DNA of 64,000 nt, taken from contig JAHLMK010000007.1 in the NCBI GenBank assembly GCA_019915135.1, forward strand, positions 620,001-684,000, written 5' to 3'. Source of the DNA: Strobilurus pachycystidiatus (Eukaryota > Basidiomycota > Agaricomycetes > Agaricales > Physalacriaceae). The translations under genes and the position numbers were made by a program. Below, in pieces: positions 1 through 11,517 of this stretch (positions within the stretch are counted from its first letter, which is position 1; every line of letters starts with the position of its first letter). The notes under the pieces are model-generated. The model saw only the letters and a program-made list of their open reading frames with translations. It ran no database searches and was not told the origin of the DNA.

Positions 1-553
1 TTGCGCCGACCTGCTTTGGGCATGATTGATAGACGATGCCAGGCTACGAGAGGATGGCTGCGGCTTGCGTAGACGGACGGGAAGGACGGGAAGGAAGGAA
101 GGAGGTGTAGAGGAGAATGACAATCGACACAAGAAGAAGAGACAGTGCATTTATGTAGTCTGCTGTTGTTGCGTGGAAACATCTAGAGTAACCGAACTGA
201 TGGCGGATGATATAGAACGAGGGGAAGGATGTGCGAAAAACAATGGAATGAGGCGCCGATCCATCATGATCAGTGGGCGTCGATCCATCAGTGGGCGTCA
301 ATAGGACCTCGGCCGGAATAGCATAGCAACCTGGCGAGGGCTAAATGTCCTGGGTTCCGTGTCCCCACATGTGCTCGTCCAGACGCCGGCCCCGTCATCC
401 AAAAAAGAATGCCCATGAGCTCTCAAGAACATCAGTGGCTGTTGTAGATTCGGCGAAGACGATCCCATCAAGGAGTGCAGGTAGAGAAGCCCCGGATGAC
501 AGAGCAAATCGAACGAGGGTGAGGTTGTCGTTTCCGAATTGCTTAACGCTTCA
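1..553. other. non-coding stretch at left edge
   Basis: I see no supportable gene here. Short open frames on both strands lack family likeness and splice signals. The right part should hold the 3' untranslated region of the NMN adenylyltransferase gene that ends at 554 on the minus strand. Confidence 0.5.
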
Positions 554-1482
554 TCATCGATAGAGCCCGTGCTGCTGAATGTAATCGACGACCGATTGTG
601 GCAATAGGTGCCGCACTGAGAGCCCACGTTGAATAGCCAGGCGAACCTACATTCAAACGGTCTCAGCTTCAATTGGTGCTCCGCATATCCTGGACTTACC
701 TTGGTGCTCGAGACATCGTTCTCAATGAGCTGCGGTACCAGATGAATATTGTGCCGCCAACGCGCGAGACTTTCGATAGCCTGGTCCATGTCCGCGCCCG
801 AACGGTCGACGATGAAGCATCCATGGCGCCCCAAGATGTGTTCGAGCTATCAATTAGTCAATGACTGTAAGTTGGGAGAATAGCGTTATGTCGACTGACA
901 TCGTCATCGCTCCAAAGACCTGGCGAGCTCATTGTCGCAATAAGATCAGAGCCAGCGAGTAGCATAACACGGGCCTTCTTTCGCTGTCCATCCGCCGTCC
1001 GTACCCCGCCAAAGACTGTATTGATTTGGTGGTCAAAGTGGTCGAGTACACTAGCCGTGAGTTGGTAAGATGACTGCGAGGCTTCCCAAGGATCGACCAT
1101 TATTCCTGTGCATGATTCCTTGGCAGCGACGGTGCACATCGCTACGCTGTGAGATAGCATGGGCATGATGCGACAAAGGAGAAAAGGATGGTGGCTCTCA
1201 CCGATGCTCTGCGTCCAGTAGACCTGTCTTCTTGTACCCATCACTGACTGGACTGAGGTAGCCGCCGACGACCTCGAAGTCGGTGTTCTGCCGAATGTAG
1301 TTTTCGGCCATCTCGAACATTTGTAGATGGAGGTTGGTGACGGGATTGAAGGAGCCGCAGGAGACGAGGACTACGGGCGTCTTCCGTGGGTCTTGCAGAA
1401 CGCTACGGAGCCAGTGGGTCGGGAAGGTGTAACTGGGGAGATGATGGGCGGCAGGCTTGTCCTCGGTACGATTTCCTTCCAT
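554..1482 (-). CDS. NMA1: nicotinamide mononucleotide adenylyltransferase (NMNAT)
   Basis: This enzyme makes NAD+ from NMN (or nicotinate mononucleotide) and ATP, the last step shared by NAD salvage and de novo synthesis. Four exons join in phase: 1482-1202, 1146-900, 846-700 and 646-554, giving 255 aa. Residues about 33-43 carry the nucleotidyltransferase signature GSFNPVTNLH (GxFxPxTxxH). The C-terminal part has WSDDDLEHILGRHG and the SSTKVR motif (ISTxxxR class) expected near the end. The three introns are 53-55 nt. I chose ATG 1482 because it gives a short, family-like leader; an upstream in-frame ATG at 1662 would add 60 poorly conserved residues. The gene runs divergently from the old yellow enzyme at 2108. 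Family assignment is firm; the exact start is less sure. Confidence 0.93.
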
Positions 1483-2107
1483 TGTGGCTCGGGTTCCCGA
1501 GCAAGGACGCGTGTGGTGCTGGGTGTAGCTGCATAGTGGGTCAGAGCGGTGCCACAAAGGCTGAGGACGCTGTCTCGGATAAACAGCGTATAAGTTGGAT
1601 GGGAGTAGCCCGAAGCGTTTGACAGTCAAACGCCTCGCCGTCATTTGCGCAAGCATGTGCACTAGGGCTCACTTGATGTTCCCTTATTGATTGTGCTGAA
1701 GCACATGCATCGTTCTCGTCAAGATTGCTTGGAGAACACCGGCGTCCGACGCTGTAAGTCGTTATACGGGACAAGGACTGTGTGGTGGTTGTTGTTGGTG
1801 GTGGTGATGATGGTGGGTGCTAGCCTACGTCAGTGACACTGATTCAAATTGAAATTGTAGGCGACACGGTCATCTGATCTCGAGTCTTTTCCTCCTTCAA
1901 CTTGAGTCTCCTTCGCCACTGTCACTGTCAGTGTCAGATGCTACATTGCTAGCATCGGATCCAGTCCTTATCACATTCAAAGCCAACCGGCAATTTCATT
2001 CGGCCGGGGGCCGGTGTGTCTCAGTCAGCCCGATACGCGCTTGATAATCAAGCAGTTCCTATCCATTCATAACGCGAAAGGTCGACCCTCTCTTTCTAAA
2101 ATCATCA
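1483..2107. promoter_or_regulatory. divergent intergenic region between NMNAT and OYE genes
   Basis: This 625-bp gap separates two genes read away from each other, so it should contain both promoters and 5' leaders. Pyrimidine-rich tracts and a (GGTGGT)-like patch near 1790-1815 are visible. No clear TATA box can be assigned with confidence. Confidence 0.5.
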
Positions 2108-3460
<1,353 letters not shown>

Positions 3461-4075
3461 ATCCTCAGTCGTGTAGCATATATAGTATATGGACGTGTTC
3501 AAAGGAGGATCAGCTATGGACGTTCGGAGGATCTGGCGCTTGTTGAACCAGTTACCAGGCCTTTGGGAAAGCGCTTCGCCATAGAACATCGTTGATCAGT
3601 TGCCGACGCTATCAACGTACTCACCCGTATAACGTTTGCATCACTTTCTTCTAGTCCTATCAAAGATTAGTGCTCTAGGCCTCATTCTGGCTGTCACGAG
3701 TTTATCGTTCGTGTCAGGCCGGGGTCTGATGCTATTGTGCTATAAGTCGACTGAACTTGAGCGAGCTCAATGGAGATGATTTTCTACGCGTCGCATTCCA
3801 TTGACGCACGCCGGTATGTGTGAAATCCGTATGTATACAGTATGAGCACCATACCGTGCTAGTGCTGTTCGGAATTGAGTCGGACTAGTCCTGATTGAGT
3901 GTACTTTGGGAAGTTAATACGATCGCGAAGAAGAGTAGCTAGTCACTAGCCCCAATTCGCAGTAGCGAATGAGATTCACATCCATACTATCGCAGCTGGC
4001 CATACCCTGTTCAAGTTTAGCCTGCTTCTCATTCTGAGTTATAAGGCTATTTCACCTTCCTGATGACCCATCGCT
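3461..4075. other. intergenic stretch
   Basis: This 615-bp interval follows the OYE stop codon and precedes the DUF985 gene. I see no coding signal or repeat. It should hold the OYE 3' UTR and the promoter of the next gene. Confidence 0.5.
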
Positions 4076-4853
4076 ATGGACACTCAGACTCCCCTTATAC
4101 AAGAGCTGATCTCTGAGCTTGGACTCGTCAAACATCCAGAGGGAGGTAGGAAAACGAACAATTGAAATTCAGGCCTCACAAAAAGTTTGCACAGGCTACT
4201 TCGTCGAGACAGACCGTCAAAAAGCCACCATACCATCACCATTTGCCGGTGAACGACACCACCTGCTTCGGAGAGTCATCCACAGAGACTGACAGAGCCT
4301 AAGGTCACGCTCCTCGTCCCCTCGGAACCTCAATCTACTACCTCCTCTCGCACGCTAATCCAAATGGTGTCATTCACATGGTCAATTCTGTCGTATGTTC
4401 CTCCTCCATCCTTCAGTCCCATTCCGCGAAATCGTGATGTCACTGAACAGACATATTGTGTCCTGCACCACGGCCGCGCTGAGTACATCCTCATACATCC
4501 CGGCACGCCACCGCGTGTAGAGATCAAGGTGATGGGGACAGACGCCTCTCGCGGCGAGTCACGACAACTCCTTGTTGGCAATGGTGTATGGAAACTGTCG
4601 CGTCTTTTATCCGAAGATGTGGAGAATGCTCAATCAGAAGACCAAAAAGCGCGCCTGGGGTGTCTGATCACAGAGGTACTCGTAGAGCAATTCTAAAATT
4701 CGCAAGTCTGAACCGTCGGCATAGGTCGTTGTTCCCGGTTTTGACTGGGAGGATCATACTTTCCTCACCATGAGCGGGCTGGAAGACCTCTTCAAAGACG
4801 ATCAGGAAAGCATGGAGAGATTCTCTGGATTCATTAGAAAAGCACAGTACTGA
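4076..4853 (+). CDS. DUF985 (cupin_5) family protein
   Basis: Five exons (4076-4145, 4195-4248, 4304-4392, 4451-4675, 4725-4853) join in phase to 188 aa. No single reading frame is long, so the gene is easy to miss. The order of motifs follows the DUF985/cupin_5 family: HPEGGYF near residues 22-28, SIYYLLS, a central LHHGRAEYILIHPG strand pair, QLLVGNGVWK, and a C-terminal VVVPGFDWEDHTFL segment. The fold is a small beta-barrel (cupin). The biochemical function of the family is not settled, although some members are linked to carbohydrate binding or epimerase-like activity. Introns are 49-58 nt. The start ATG 4076 sits just ahead of the conserved region. The model relies on splicing by eye; the family call is strong. 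Confidence 0.85.
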
Positions 4854-5844
4854 GGAATCGGTATGGACGTCTGATTGAAAGTCCTTCTTTGAACGCCGAC
4901 GGCCGCATTGAGCATTGTGGTATGCCACCGACGTAATCACTGACCTTGTCATGAGACGATGGAGCGCTTGGTTCGAAAGACTGCCAAGAACTGTTCAGGT
5001 TGATTGAGAAAGGTGGCGCGTGAATCGCATGCTACATGTCATCCACATTCAGACAAAGCGGTGACAGAAGCAATTGTCGACAATGAGAGCCGGTCGATCT
5101 GCTTGGCCACATACCATAACATGTCAGCAAGAGAGAATGATGTGAAAACAACCACTTGACGAACACAAACAAGAAGGTTGAACTGGCTTACTCAGGATGA
5201 CGGTACAGGTATGGAGGTATGAAAAGGATGGCATACGAAATTAGGTTCCTGAAAAAGGGGCAGTGGTTGTACGGGAGGGTCGCTCTCAAACGAAAAGTCA
5301 AGCTATGTTATCTTAGGGACTCTGCGTGTCCGAGGGAGGTTACCGATGCGTCGAACTTGGGAAGGAAGGAGACAAAGTCAGTCGAACCTGCAAAGTGTCC
5401 CCACGTCGGGTCATTCTCGCCTTGAAGGGTTGCGAAGAGTCTAAGGATTGTTGTGACGAGGACTATGCTTCGTGAGTCCTTTGCACGAGTCGCTAAGTGG
5501 AATGCTCACTAGAGGTATACCCTCGGATCCGCCCGGCGTTTAACAGGTTTTCCTGGGAGCCAGCTCGAGCGGGTATGTTTTGGCATAGATCACAGCGAAG
5601 GAACGTAGAGACCCTCCTTTAGTCACGTTGACACGATGCATAGATACACCTGTCACATAAGAATGATTATTCCGAGCACTCTGCGGGCGCATAGGACACA
5701 GTCAGAAAGAGCCCAACCAAGAAACTCATGACCTCTTTCTCCGGTATACAGCTCTCCGGTATGCAGCACTTCGGCCTAGACCACAGCATCCTCTGGCGTT
5801 TAAGTACGCTCACCTGATGGCGTAGAACGACATCTACAACAAAG
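4854..5844. other. intergenic stretch between DUF985 and aegerolysin genes
   Basis: This 991-bp gap contains a 68-codon open frame at 5219-5425 with no recognisable domain or splice partners, which I do not call. Around 5740-5770 the words 'ctctccggtatac' and 'ctctccggtatgc' are repeated close together. The right end should hold the aegerolysin promoter. Confidence 0.5.
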
Positions 5845-6316
5845 ATGGCATACGGTCAATGGGTTATCATTCTTATCACCAACCTCGGCATCAAGCCCTG
5901 CACGCTGAAGAACCTTCGGCTGGAATGGGGAAAGCTGTATGCTGACGGTTAGTTGTGTCATCTCATGCAAGACACGTCGCTCACATACTTATTCCGCTGC
6001 AGAAGATAAAGACCATGAGGTTTCGACCGACGATTACAACAACAAAGTCATCGAGCCGGGAGAAACCCTTCAAGTCAACGCGTGCGGGCGTTCGGGCGCG
6101 ACGTCGGGCACCACTGGGTTGTTCAACCTCGTCGACCCGAACAATGGGGACAGGCTCATCCGTTCGTTCTATTGGAACTGCCCCTGGGGTAGCCCAACCA
6201 ACACGTGGATCGTCAATGGGGCAAACGACGAGTGGACGGTGGAATACAGTGGCCAGAACGTGAATGGCGGGCCGCTGGGAACAATCTCCGTCGAGGTGCT
6301 TGGAAGAAGAGGTTAA
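5845..6316 (+). CDS. aegerolysin family protein
   Basis: This is a small acidic beta-sandwich protein of the aegerolysin family (Pfam aegerolysin). In mushrooms such proteins bind membrane lipids such as sphingomyelin/cholesterol or ceramide phosphoethanolamine, and some form pores together with a MACPF partner. Two exons (5845-5947, 6003-6316) give 138 aa, the usual length for the family. Visible family features are the start MAYGQWVIILI, the central GRSGATSGTTG, FYWNCPWGS, and the C-terminal EYSGQN. No signal peptide is seen, as is usual for the family. No MACPF gene lies elsewhere in this window, so a bi-component partner would have to be encoded elsewhere. Toxicity is not implied by sequence alone: many fungal aegerolysins are only lipid-binding and developmentally expressed. 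Confidence 0.94.
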
Positions 6317-7164
6317 GGCGTGTAAGGCAAAGGTCAAGAACCATATCTTGTGGGCGTGGAGGGCAAAGGGCAGGGAATAAACATGTACCAGACTGGAATT
6401 GCCGTCAATTTCTTGTATCCAATGTATTTCTCATCTCGTGAAAGAGCGGGAGAGCAGCAATGAAGGGTGCGCGTTCAGAAATGAGTATTAGACCGGCATT
6501 GCGGTGTGCGACAAAGACTGATTAGAAGAACTTGACTCTTTTCTCCTGAAAGAAGATCTTCTTTCCACGGTGAAGGGCGTCGAAGAGCTGGACGGTAGGT
6601 AGCAGGTTGGGGATTGGACGTGAAAGATGTCCCATAAAATGTCTGTTGGGTCATAAGAGTGGAATGGCTGGCAGCAGCGGAGGCGTACCTGTTGCCTGTA
6701 CTGGATTTGACTGACTATACGACGTTGCCATTGCTGCTCGCGCAATTTGCCAAGCAGTCATGCTAGATCCTTTCGGAGACCTCCTCGATTGTCGAGGTGC
6801 ATCTCCTCTCCGCTGTTCGCGCCAATGGGCCCGCTATTCCTCGTTGAAGGTACCGAATCCGAGGTAACGTAGTCCGTGCCATGCTGACTATCGCGCTGAG
6901 TGGTCGCGGATCCCGAGTGAGCTGGCTTCAGGCATAACTAGAGGCAAGGAAGCAAGAATGAAATTTGCAGTTGACGGGCAGAGTAAGAGTGGCGGCAAAC
7001 CGGCCCGGTATTCCATCGGCTTCTTGTCCTCATCCCCCAATGTTCGGTGAGCCATGGTACGACGATGATGATGGGTGCGGCGACGGCGGGCAAAAAGCGG
7101 CGACACCGACGCTTGATGAGATGACGAGGAGGGACGAAGGCAGCGGGGGGCGGGTGCAAGCTGC
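6317..7164. other. intergenic stretch
   Basis: This is 848 bp between the aegerolysin gene and the next unknown gene. Several open frames of 80-90 codons occur on the minus strand, but none resembles a protein family or shows matching splice sites. I see nothing else. Confidence 0.45.
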
Positions 7165-8246
7165 ATGACGCCTCAGGCTGGACCATGCCACAACACCACC
7201 ACCATCGCCTATGGCTCAGTCCTGGCCTTCCGGGAGCTCTGTGTTCTCACAGCGGACGACTCTGAGGACGCACGGGATTACCCATTCAACTATCGCCTCA
7301 CCCAGACGCAAGATGTGGCCGATCTTCTCCGGGATGCTCTATACGAGGGAGAGCCACGACTTCCTGCCAGAACAGTGTGGTGTGATTCACGGTCGAACTC
7401 ACTCAAAGTGACCCTGACCACATATAGTCAACTGGTCTTGCGGCGCTGCCCTATGATTCATTTCGACAGTACGCTGAAATTTGGGTGCAAAGCTGTCGTC
7501 ATCTGCCAGCGCCAATAGAGGCCATCCTTGGAGATATTATAGGCCCTCAAAGTTGTGCGTTTGGTAATGTTCATATCGTTGTGACAAGGGAATGTGCGCT
7601 CTCTTTATCTATCGTTGAGATATACCCACTGACGACCTCTCGAAATGATAACAGACTTGCACGGTGAGTACTAAAATGCCGATTCTGAATTGGGAGCGCT
7701 CACTCATCATCTAGAGCTTGAGAAATTGCCCCAACTGGCTGCCCTGGCGCCAATCATTATCTCCTATGTCGAAGGTGCGCGGACCGCTATAAAATGGACC
7801 CATACTGACTGGAATTCAGATCAAAGTTCCCAGATCAAGCGCTACCGAACCTCTCTGACCCATTCTCGTCCATCCGCAGCGTCCAAGAAGTAGAAAAGGC
7901 TCATACCGGAACCCACATCCTCGACAGGCGTCCCATCAACAACCGAGAACCTCCCACTACCCTCTTCTCTCTAGTTATCGCCTCGTTCGCGCACTCTTCA
8001 GAGCATCTCGACGAGATCAATCCGGAACCGTCGTTTGCGCGCCGCTCGCGTAAGTTCAAGTCACGATCAGCTGATTTCCGTGCGGACGAATCTCAGCGTG
8101 AGGCGCACATCATCAGTCTGTTTGATGTGGTCTTCGGTGACTGGGGGGAATGGCAGCTGCATGTCGAGCGCGAGGGTCTGCATGCTCTGGTCGAAGATAC
8201 AGGTGAATCTTGTACTGGCGGTGATCTGACTCTTCGGCCGTCATGA
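7165..8246 (+). CDS. unknown 272-aa protein with a 9-nt exon
   Basis: I do not recognise this protein. Five exons close in phase: 7165-7374, 7428-7554, 7655-7663, 7715-7774 and 7834-8246. The middle exon is only 9 nt (ACTTGCACG); it links GPQS to LEKLPQ through Y-L-H and restores the frame. Intron sizes are 53, 100, 51 and 59 nt. The product is mostly hydrophilic with no signal peptide or membrane segment. The C-terminal half has a basic patch (RRSRKFKSRSADFRAD) followed by a DVVFGDWGEWQLHVER stretch that may be a folded element. The first donor (7375) and the start ATG are the least certain parts. It could instead be a decaying member of a lineage-specific family. It sits between an aegerolysin and a sugar-alcohol dehydrogenase, which gives no functional hint. 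Confidence 0.5.
7655..7663 (+). other. candidate 9-nt microexon
   Basis: This nine-base exon is flanked by AACAG and GTGAGT and lies inside the 272-aa gene model. Its length is a multiple of three, so skipping it would remove three residues without changing the frame. Confidence 0.5.
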
Positions 8247-8967
8247 GCTTTCGACAACCTGTCAATGCTTCCCAGAACCTGTCAATGCTTCCCAGATGCT
8301 TCCTTAGCCTGACATCGCGATGTGGTTCGTGACTGTTGTGAAGAAGGAGCATGATCTTGGGCATCTAGCTCAGTTATCTTTGAGTACATCGATTGTCTGA
8401 TTCTTCCTGTGTCGACGATGAACGGTATATATCATCTTGTCTCCGGCGCTAGAACAGTAATCCTCAAGGTCAAAGTACAGCGGTAACTTTACTATATTCC
8501 CAAGGTTTCCACACGGGACGCAGTGTGCCCAGAGCCATTCTTCTCACATACGCCGGATCCAATGGTGTCGGACAAAGAGAAAACGAGTGTGGGGATGATA
8601 ATGCTCGTCTTGGGAACTAGAAGTGGAGCAGTAGGAAGTTTTCTTCTTCAAGAAATGGAAGCCTCAGTTCGCCCAAGATGCATGATGATGTTGTCTGGTC
8701 ACGGTAGCGTGTCCTCGTGCGCCTCGGAAGATACTTACGTCGAATCGAGGTTCGTCAACGAGTGTCCCATAAACATATCAAGTATTATGATGCTCAAAAA
8801 ACTGTTCTACCGGAGAAGGGTCTTCGGCTTGTGATCAGTCTCCCCCGGGCAGGTACAGACTAGTATCGATGCTTTCTAGAGCTCGTGATGTATACTGATT
8901 CCGCTTCGTGATAGGTTGTATATTAGCTTTGCTTGCATGATGCCCATCATGCCCTATGACGCCTTCT
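8247..8967. other. intergenic stretch, converging gene ends
   Basis: This 721-bp interval lies between two convergent genes. It begins with a 20-bp tandem duplication (listed separately). A 103-codon open frame at 8523-8834 has no recognisable features and is not called. Confidence 0.45.
8256..8295. repeat. 20-bp perfect tandem duplication
   Basis: The unit AACCTGTCAATGCTTCCCAG occurs twice head to tail, followed by a partial third copy (ATGCTTCC). It lies just after the stop of the 272-aa gene, in the 3' UTR or spacer. Confidence 0.95.
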
Positions 8968-10214
8968 TCATTCAGTGCCTACAATGACTTTGATCACCAG
9001 CCTTCCATAGTCGTCCTTACCCTTTACCATGGACTCAAACGCACGCTTAACCGATTCAGCGGTAAACGGCACACGATGGGTGATAATGTCAGTCATTGAT
9101 GGAAGTGTATCTTTCATATCAATCAGCTTTCGCAGACGATGTATATGACGAACATCCGGTGACGCACCTCCGGCAAGCAACTTCAATGCCTCCTGGTAGG
9201 TATCGGCGTATCGAAAACTACCCAGGATGTCGACCTCGCGTGTGGCAGCATTGCTGATAGGAATGAGGGCGTTTTGCGATCCCATCCCTATCAATAGCAC
9301 TTTACCCCCGGTCTTTGCACTCTGGTGATTGGTCGTAAATTAACTCAGGACGGTAGGAAGGAGTAATTAATGACGACAATTATACTCACATAGACTGCCA
9401 TCTGGATGCAAGCCTCCGCCCCGGTACACTCAAACACGATGTCGTTCTCATGACCAAAGGACTCGGCCTGCAGGCGACTCCGTTCGAGAGCTTCGACGCC
9501 CTTCGATGGTGTTGGTGCTGGAAGGCAGTGTATCGATCCAACAAGAGCGCGATCTTTGGCAAATGCCAGGCGCTCCTCATTAATGTCGACCATGGTAATG
9601 TCGGCGAGCGCGATACCTCGTGCGAGGGATAGGGACGCTGCGAGTAAACCGATGGCACCAGCGCCGAAGATCAGAACCCGTTGGTTACCCCTCGTACCAA
9701 GGCCAGCGCGTCGCGATGAGTGGATGAGGACAGAGAGTGGTTCTGCAAGCGCGCCCTTCTCGCAGGACACGCCGTCTGGTAAGACGTACACAAGCTTGGC
9801 AGGGTGGTTCAACCGAGTCTGCATCGTCCCGTCTAGATGAGGAAAGGTTCTGGCGCTGCTTCGGAAGCGCATCCCCAGACATAAGTTGTATCTGTTGGAT
9901 GTGCAGTATTCACAACTATCGCAGGGTATACCAGCTTCGATGGCAACATGCTGACCGACGGTGAGGCTGACGACACCAGGGCCGACCGCAGTTATGATGC
10001 CCGCGGATTCGTGCCCCAGGACTAGTGGTGCTTGGATCGCAAATGCGCCGTTACGAGCATGGGTGTAGTAATGAAGATCGCTTCCGCATAACCCGGTTGC
10101 GAGGATGGATATCTGTACGTGGTGTGCGGGTGGGGAGGGGACAGAGCGGGATTCAAGACGTAAATCTCGGGCTCCGTGAAGGACTAGGGAGGACGTGGTT
10201 TCCATTGGGACCAT
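8968..10214 (-). CDS. zinc-dependent polyol (sorbitol/xylitol/arabinitol-type) dehydrogenase
   Basis: This is a medium-chain dehydrogenase/reductase that probably oxidises a sugar alcohol to a ketose with NAD+. Two exons (10214-9390 and 9321-8968, with a 68-nt intron) give 392 aa. The N-terminal GroES-like domain shows the catalytic zinc ligands Cys in GLCGSDLHYY and His-Glu in LGHESAG. The structural-zinc loop CDSCEYCTSNRYNLC keeps four cysteines. The Rossmann motif is GAGAIG around residue 195. DGT and EPLSV motifs match sorbitol/xylitol dehydrogenases rather than alcohol dehydrogenase. A second Met four codons in (10205) is an alternative start. A short insertion (SSARTFPH) lies before DGT. 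The exact polyol cannot be fixed. A decayed transporter lies directly upstream. Confidence 0.9.
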
Positions 10215-10439
10215 AAGTCAACAGACTTGGCCACTAAATATCTTCCCCTTCCGGAAGTCGGACCGGCATCCATTTGATCTTATCCGGCACTTTGGACCGA
10301 AGAATGAACGGAGTTGATCTCTCCCAGATCTCTCCAATCTGTGAGTCTTCTGACTCTTCTCAATCTGTGAGCCATCGTCTTCGAAAGATAGAAGTTGCTT
10401 GGATTGATCATTCTTATCAATGAGGCCCTGCCTGACCCC
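10215..10439. other. intergenic stretch upstream of polyol dehydrogenase
   Basis: This is the promoter-side region of the minus-strand dehydrogenase. It has a CAATCTGTGAG(T/C) word repeated at about 10339-10372. I see no gene. Confidence 0.4.
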
Positions 10440-10746
10440 ATCGACAGGTACTCCGACTCGCTTGACACGTGGGGTGATCAGTAAAGGATACAAGTCCGAG
10501 TTTGAATGATCACCCTAGGAAGAAACCAACGAATGCTACTGCCATGGCATTGGACGAGATGTTGGCCACGAGCTGAACGATTGCTAGTAGGCCTATGACG
10601 ATGGAGCAGTAGACGGTGATCGCAATGCGCTCGCCAATGCGTGATGTTGCATCAGCCAAAGCCAGGCGTCCTGAGAGCTGACCAGCCCAAAAGCCTGCCA
10701 GCACGTAGCGCACGGAGATCGGGCTCCCGTGTTGGATGGCAGTCAT
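10440..10746 (-). pseudogene. MFS transporter remnant
   Basis: An open stretch (10746-10510) reads like transmembrane helices 7-9 of a fungal major facilitator protein: AGFWAGQLSGRLALADATS, RIGER, then GLLAIVQLVANISSNAMAVAFVGFFLG. In intact relatives this is followed directly by a GPMYP-type segment. Here a stop codon intervenes and a YPLLI-like continuation appears in another frame at about 10490-10440. The N-terminal half expected upstream (above 10746) is not found, and neither is the C-terminal end. I therefore call a fragment of a decayed transporter. An alternative is a heavily spliced gene I failed to assemble, but the missing first six helices argue against that. Confidence 0.55.
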
Positions 10747-11517
10747 AAGTATACGATACCATCCAACTCGACATGATCTCGGCAGAGGCGAGGGACTAAA
10801 CGTGAGTCATCTCCGTACCCATAGATCCCGGTCAGAAACTGGGCCGTAGTTTGATTAGTGCATGTCTGGCCGCCAGATTTCACCGTAGACCGTGTAACAG
10901 ACATGACCTCGGTCAGACATGTACACGGCTATGGACTAAACGAAAATTCAAGAATAACGGCTCGTGAGGGCCTTGGAGAGAGATGGGGCCTCCCCATAAA
11001 CAGGCGATATACTGACCTAGCACGTTCACATATCAGGAAGGTCTGTCTCATTCTTGAGGGTCATACATACATACACAACTTAGATTTTACCGCCAGAGGA
11101 AGATACTCTTGACTTTGTGTTCGATCGCATTTGACGAGGCGTTCACGCACCTTCCTGCTTTCGGCAAGCATCTCAGCATCCCGTGGGACGCTTCTGAGCA
11201 TTGTCCAGATAAAGAGATCTGGAGGACGCGCCAGATATGGCACTCAGTTGGTCGATGACGCGATGACGGTTCGAGTGCAAGATCGTTTTACTTCCAAACG
11301 AGGATATCTGACACGCTTGCGTAACGAAGGGTAAAAGAATGCTGGCTATTACGATTATTGCTTGTGAGTATATAGTACAATTGTTTGGTACGAATGAGGG
11401 TGTCCCAGTCTGTGTATGCCAATGCTACTGATAACGATGAGCGACAAAAGTCATGTCCTTTAGATATATGACAGGAAAAACCAAAGGAAAGACGATGAAA
11501 ATGAAAGATACAGAAGT
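10747..11517. other. intergenic stretch
   Basis: This is 771 bp with no supportable gene. A 60-codon minus-strand frame at 11243-11061 is basic and unplaced; it might be another gene remnant. The right end should hold the 3' UTR of the large minus-strand gene. Confidence 0.4.

Noticed and set aside
5219..5425. 68-codon basic open frame
   Set aside because: No family likeness, no splice partners, and random frames of this length are common in the window.
11230..11290. B-box-like word GGTTCGAGTGC
   Set aside because: No cloverleaf could be folded by eye and the flanks do not pair.
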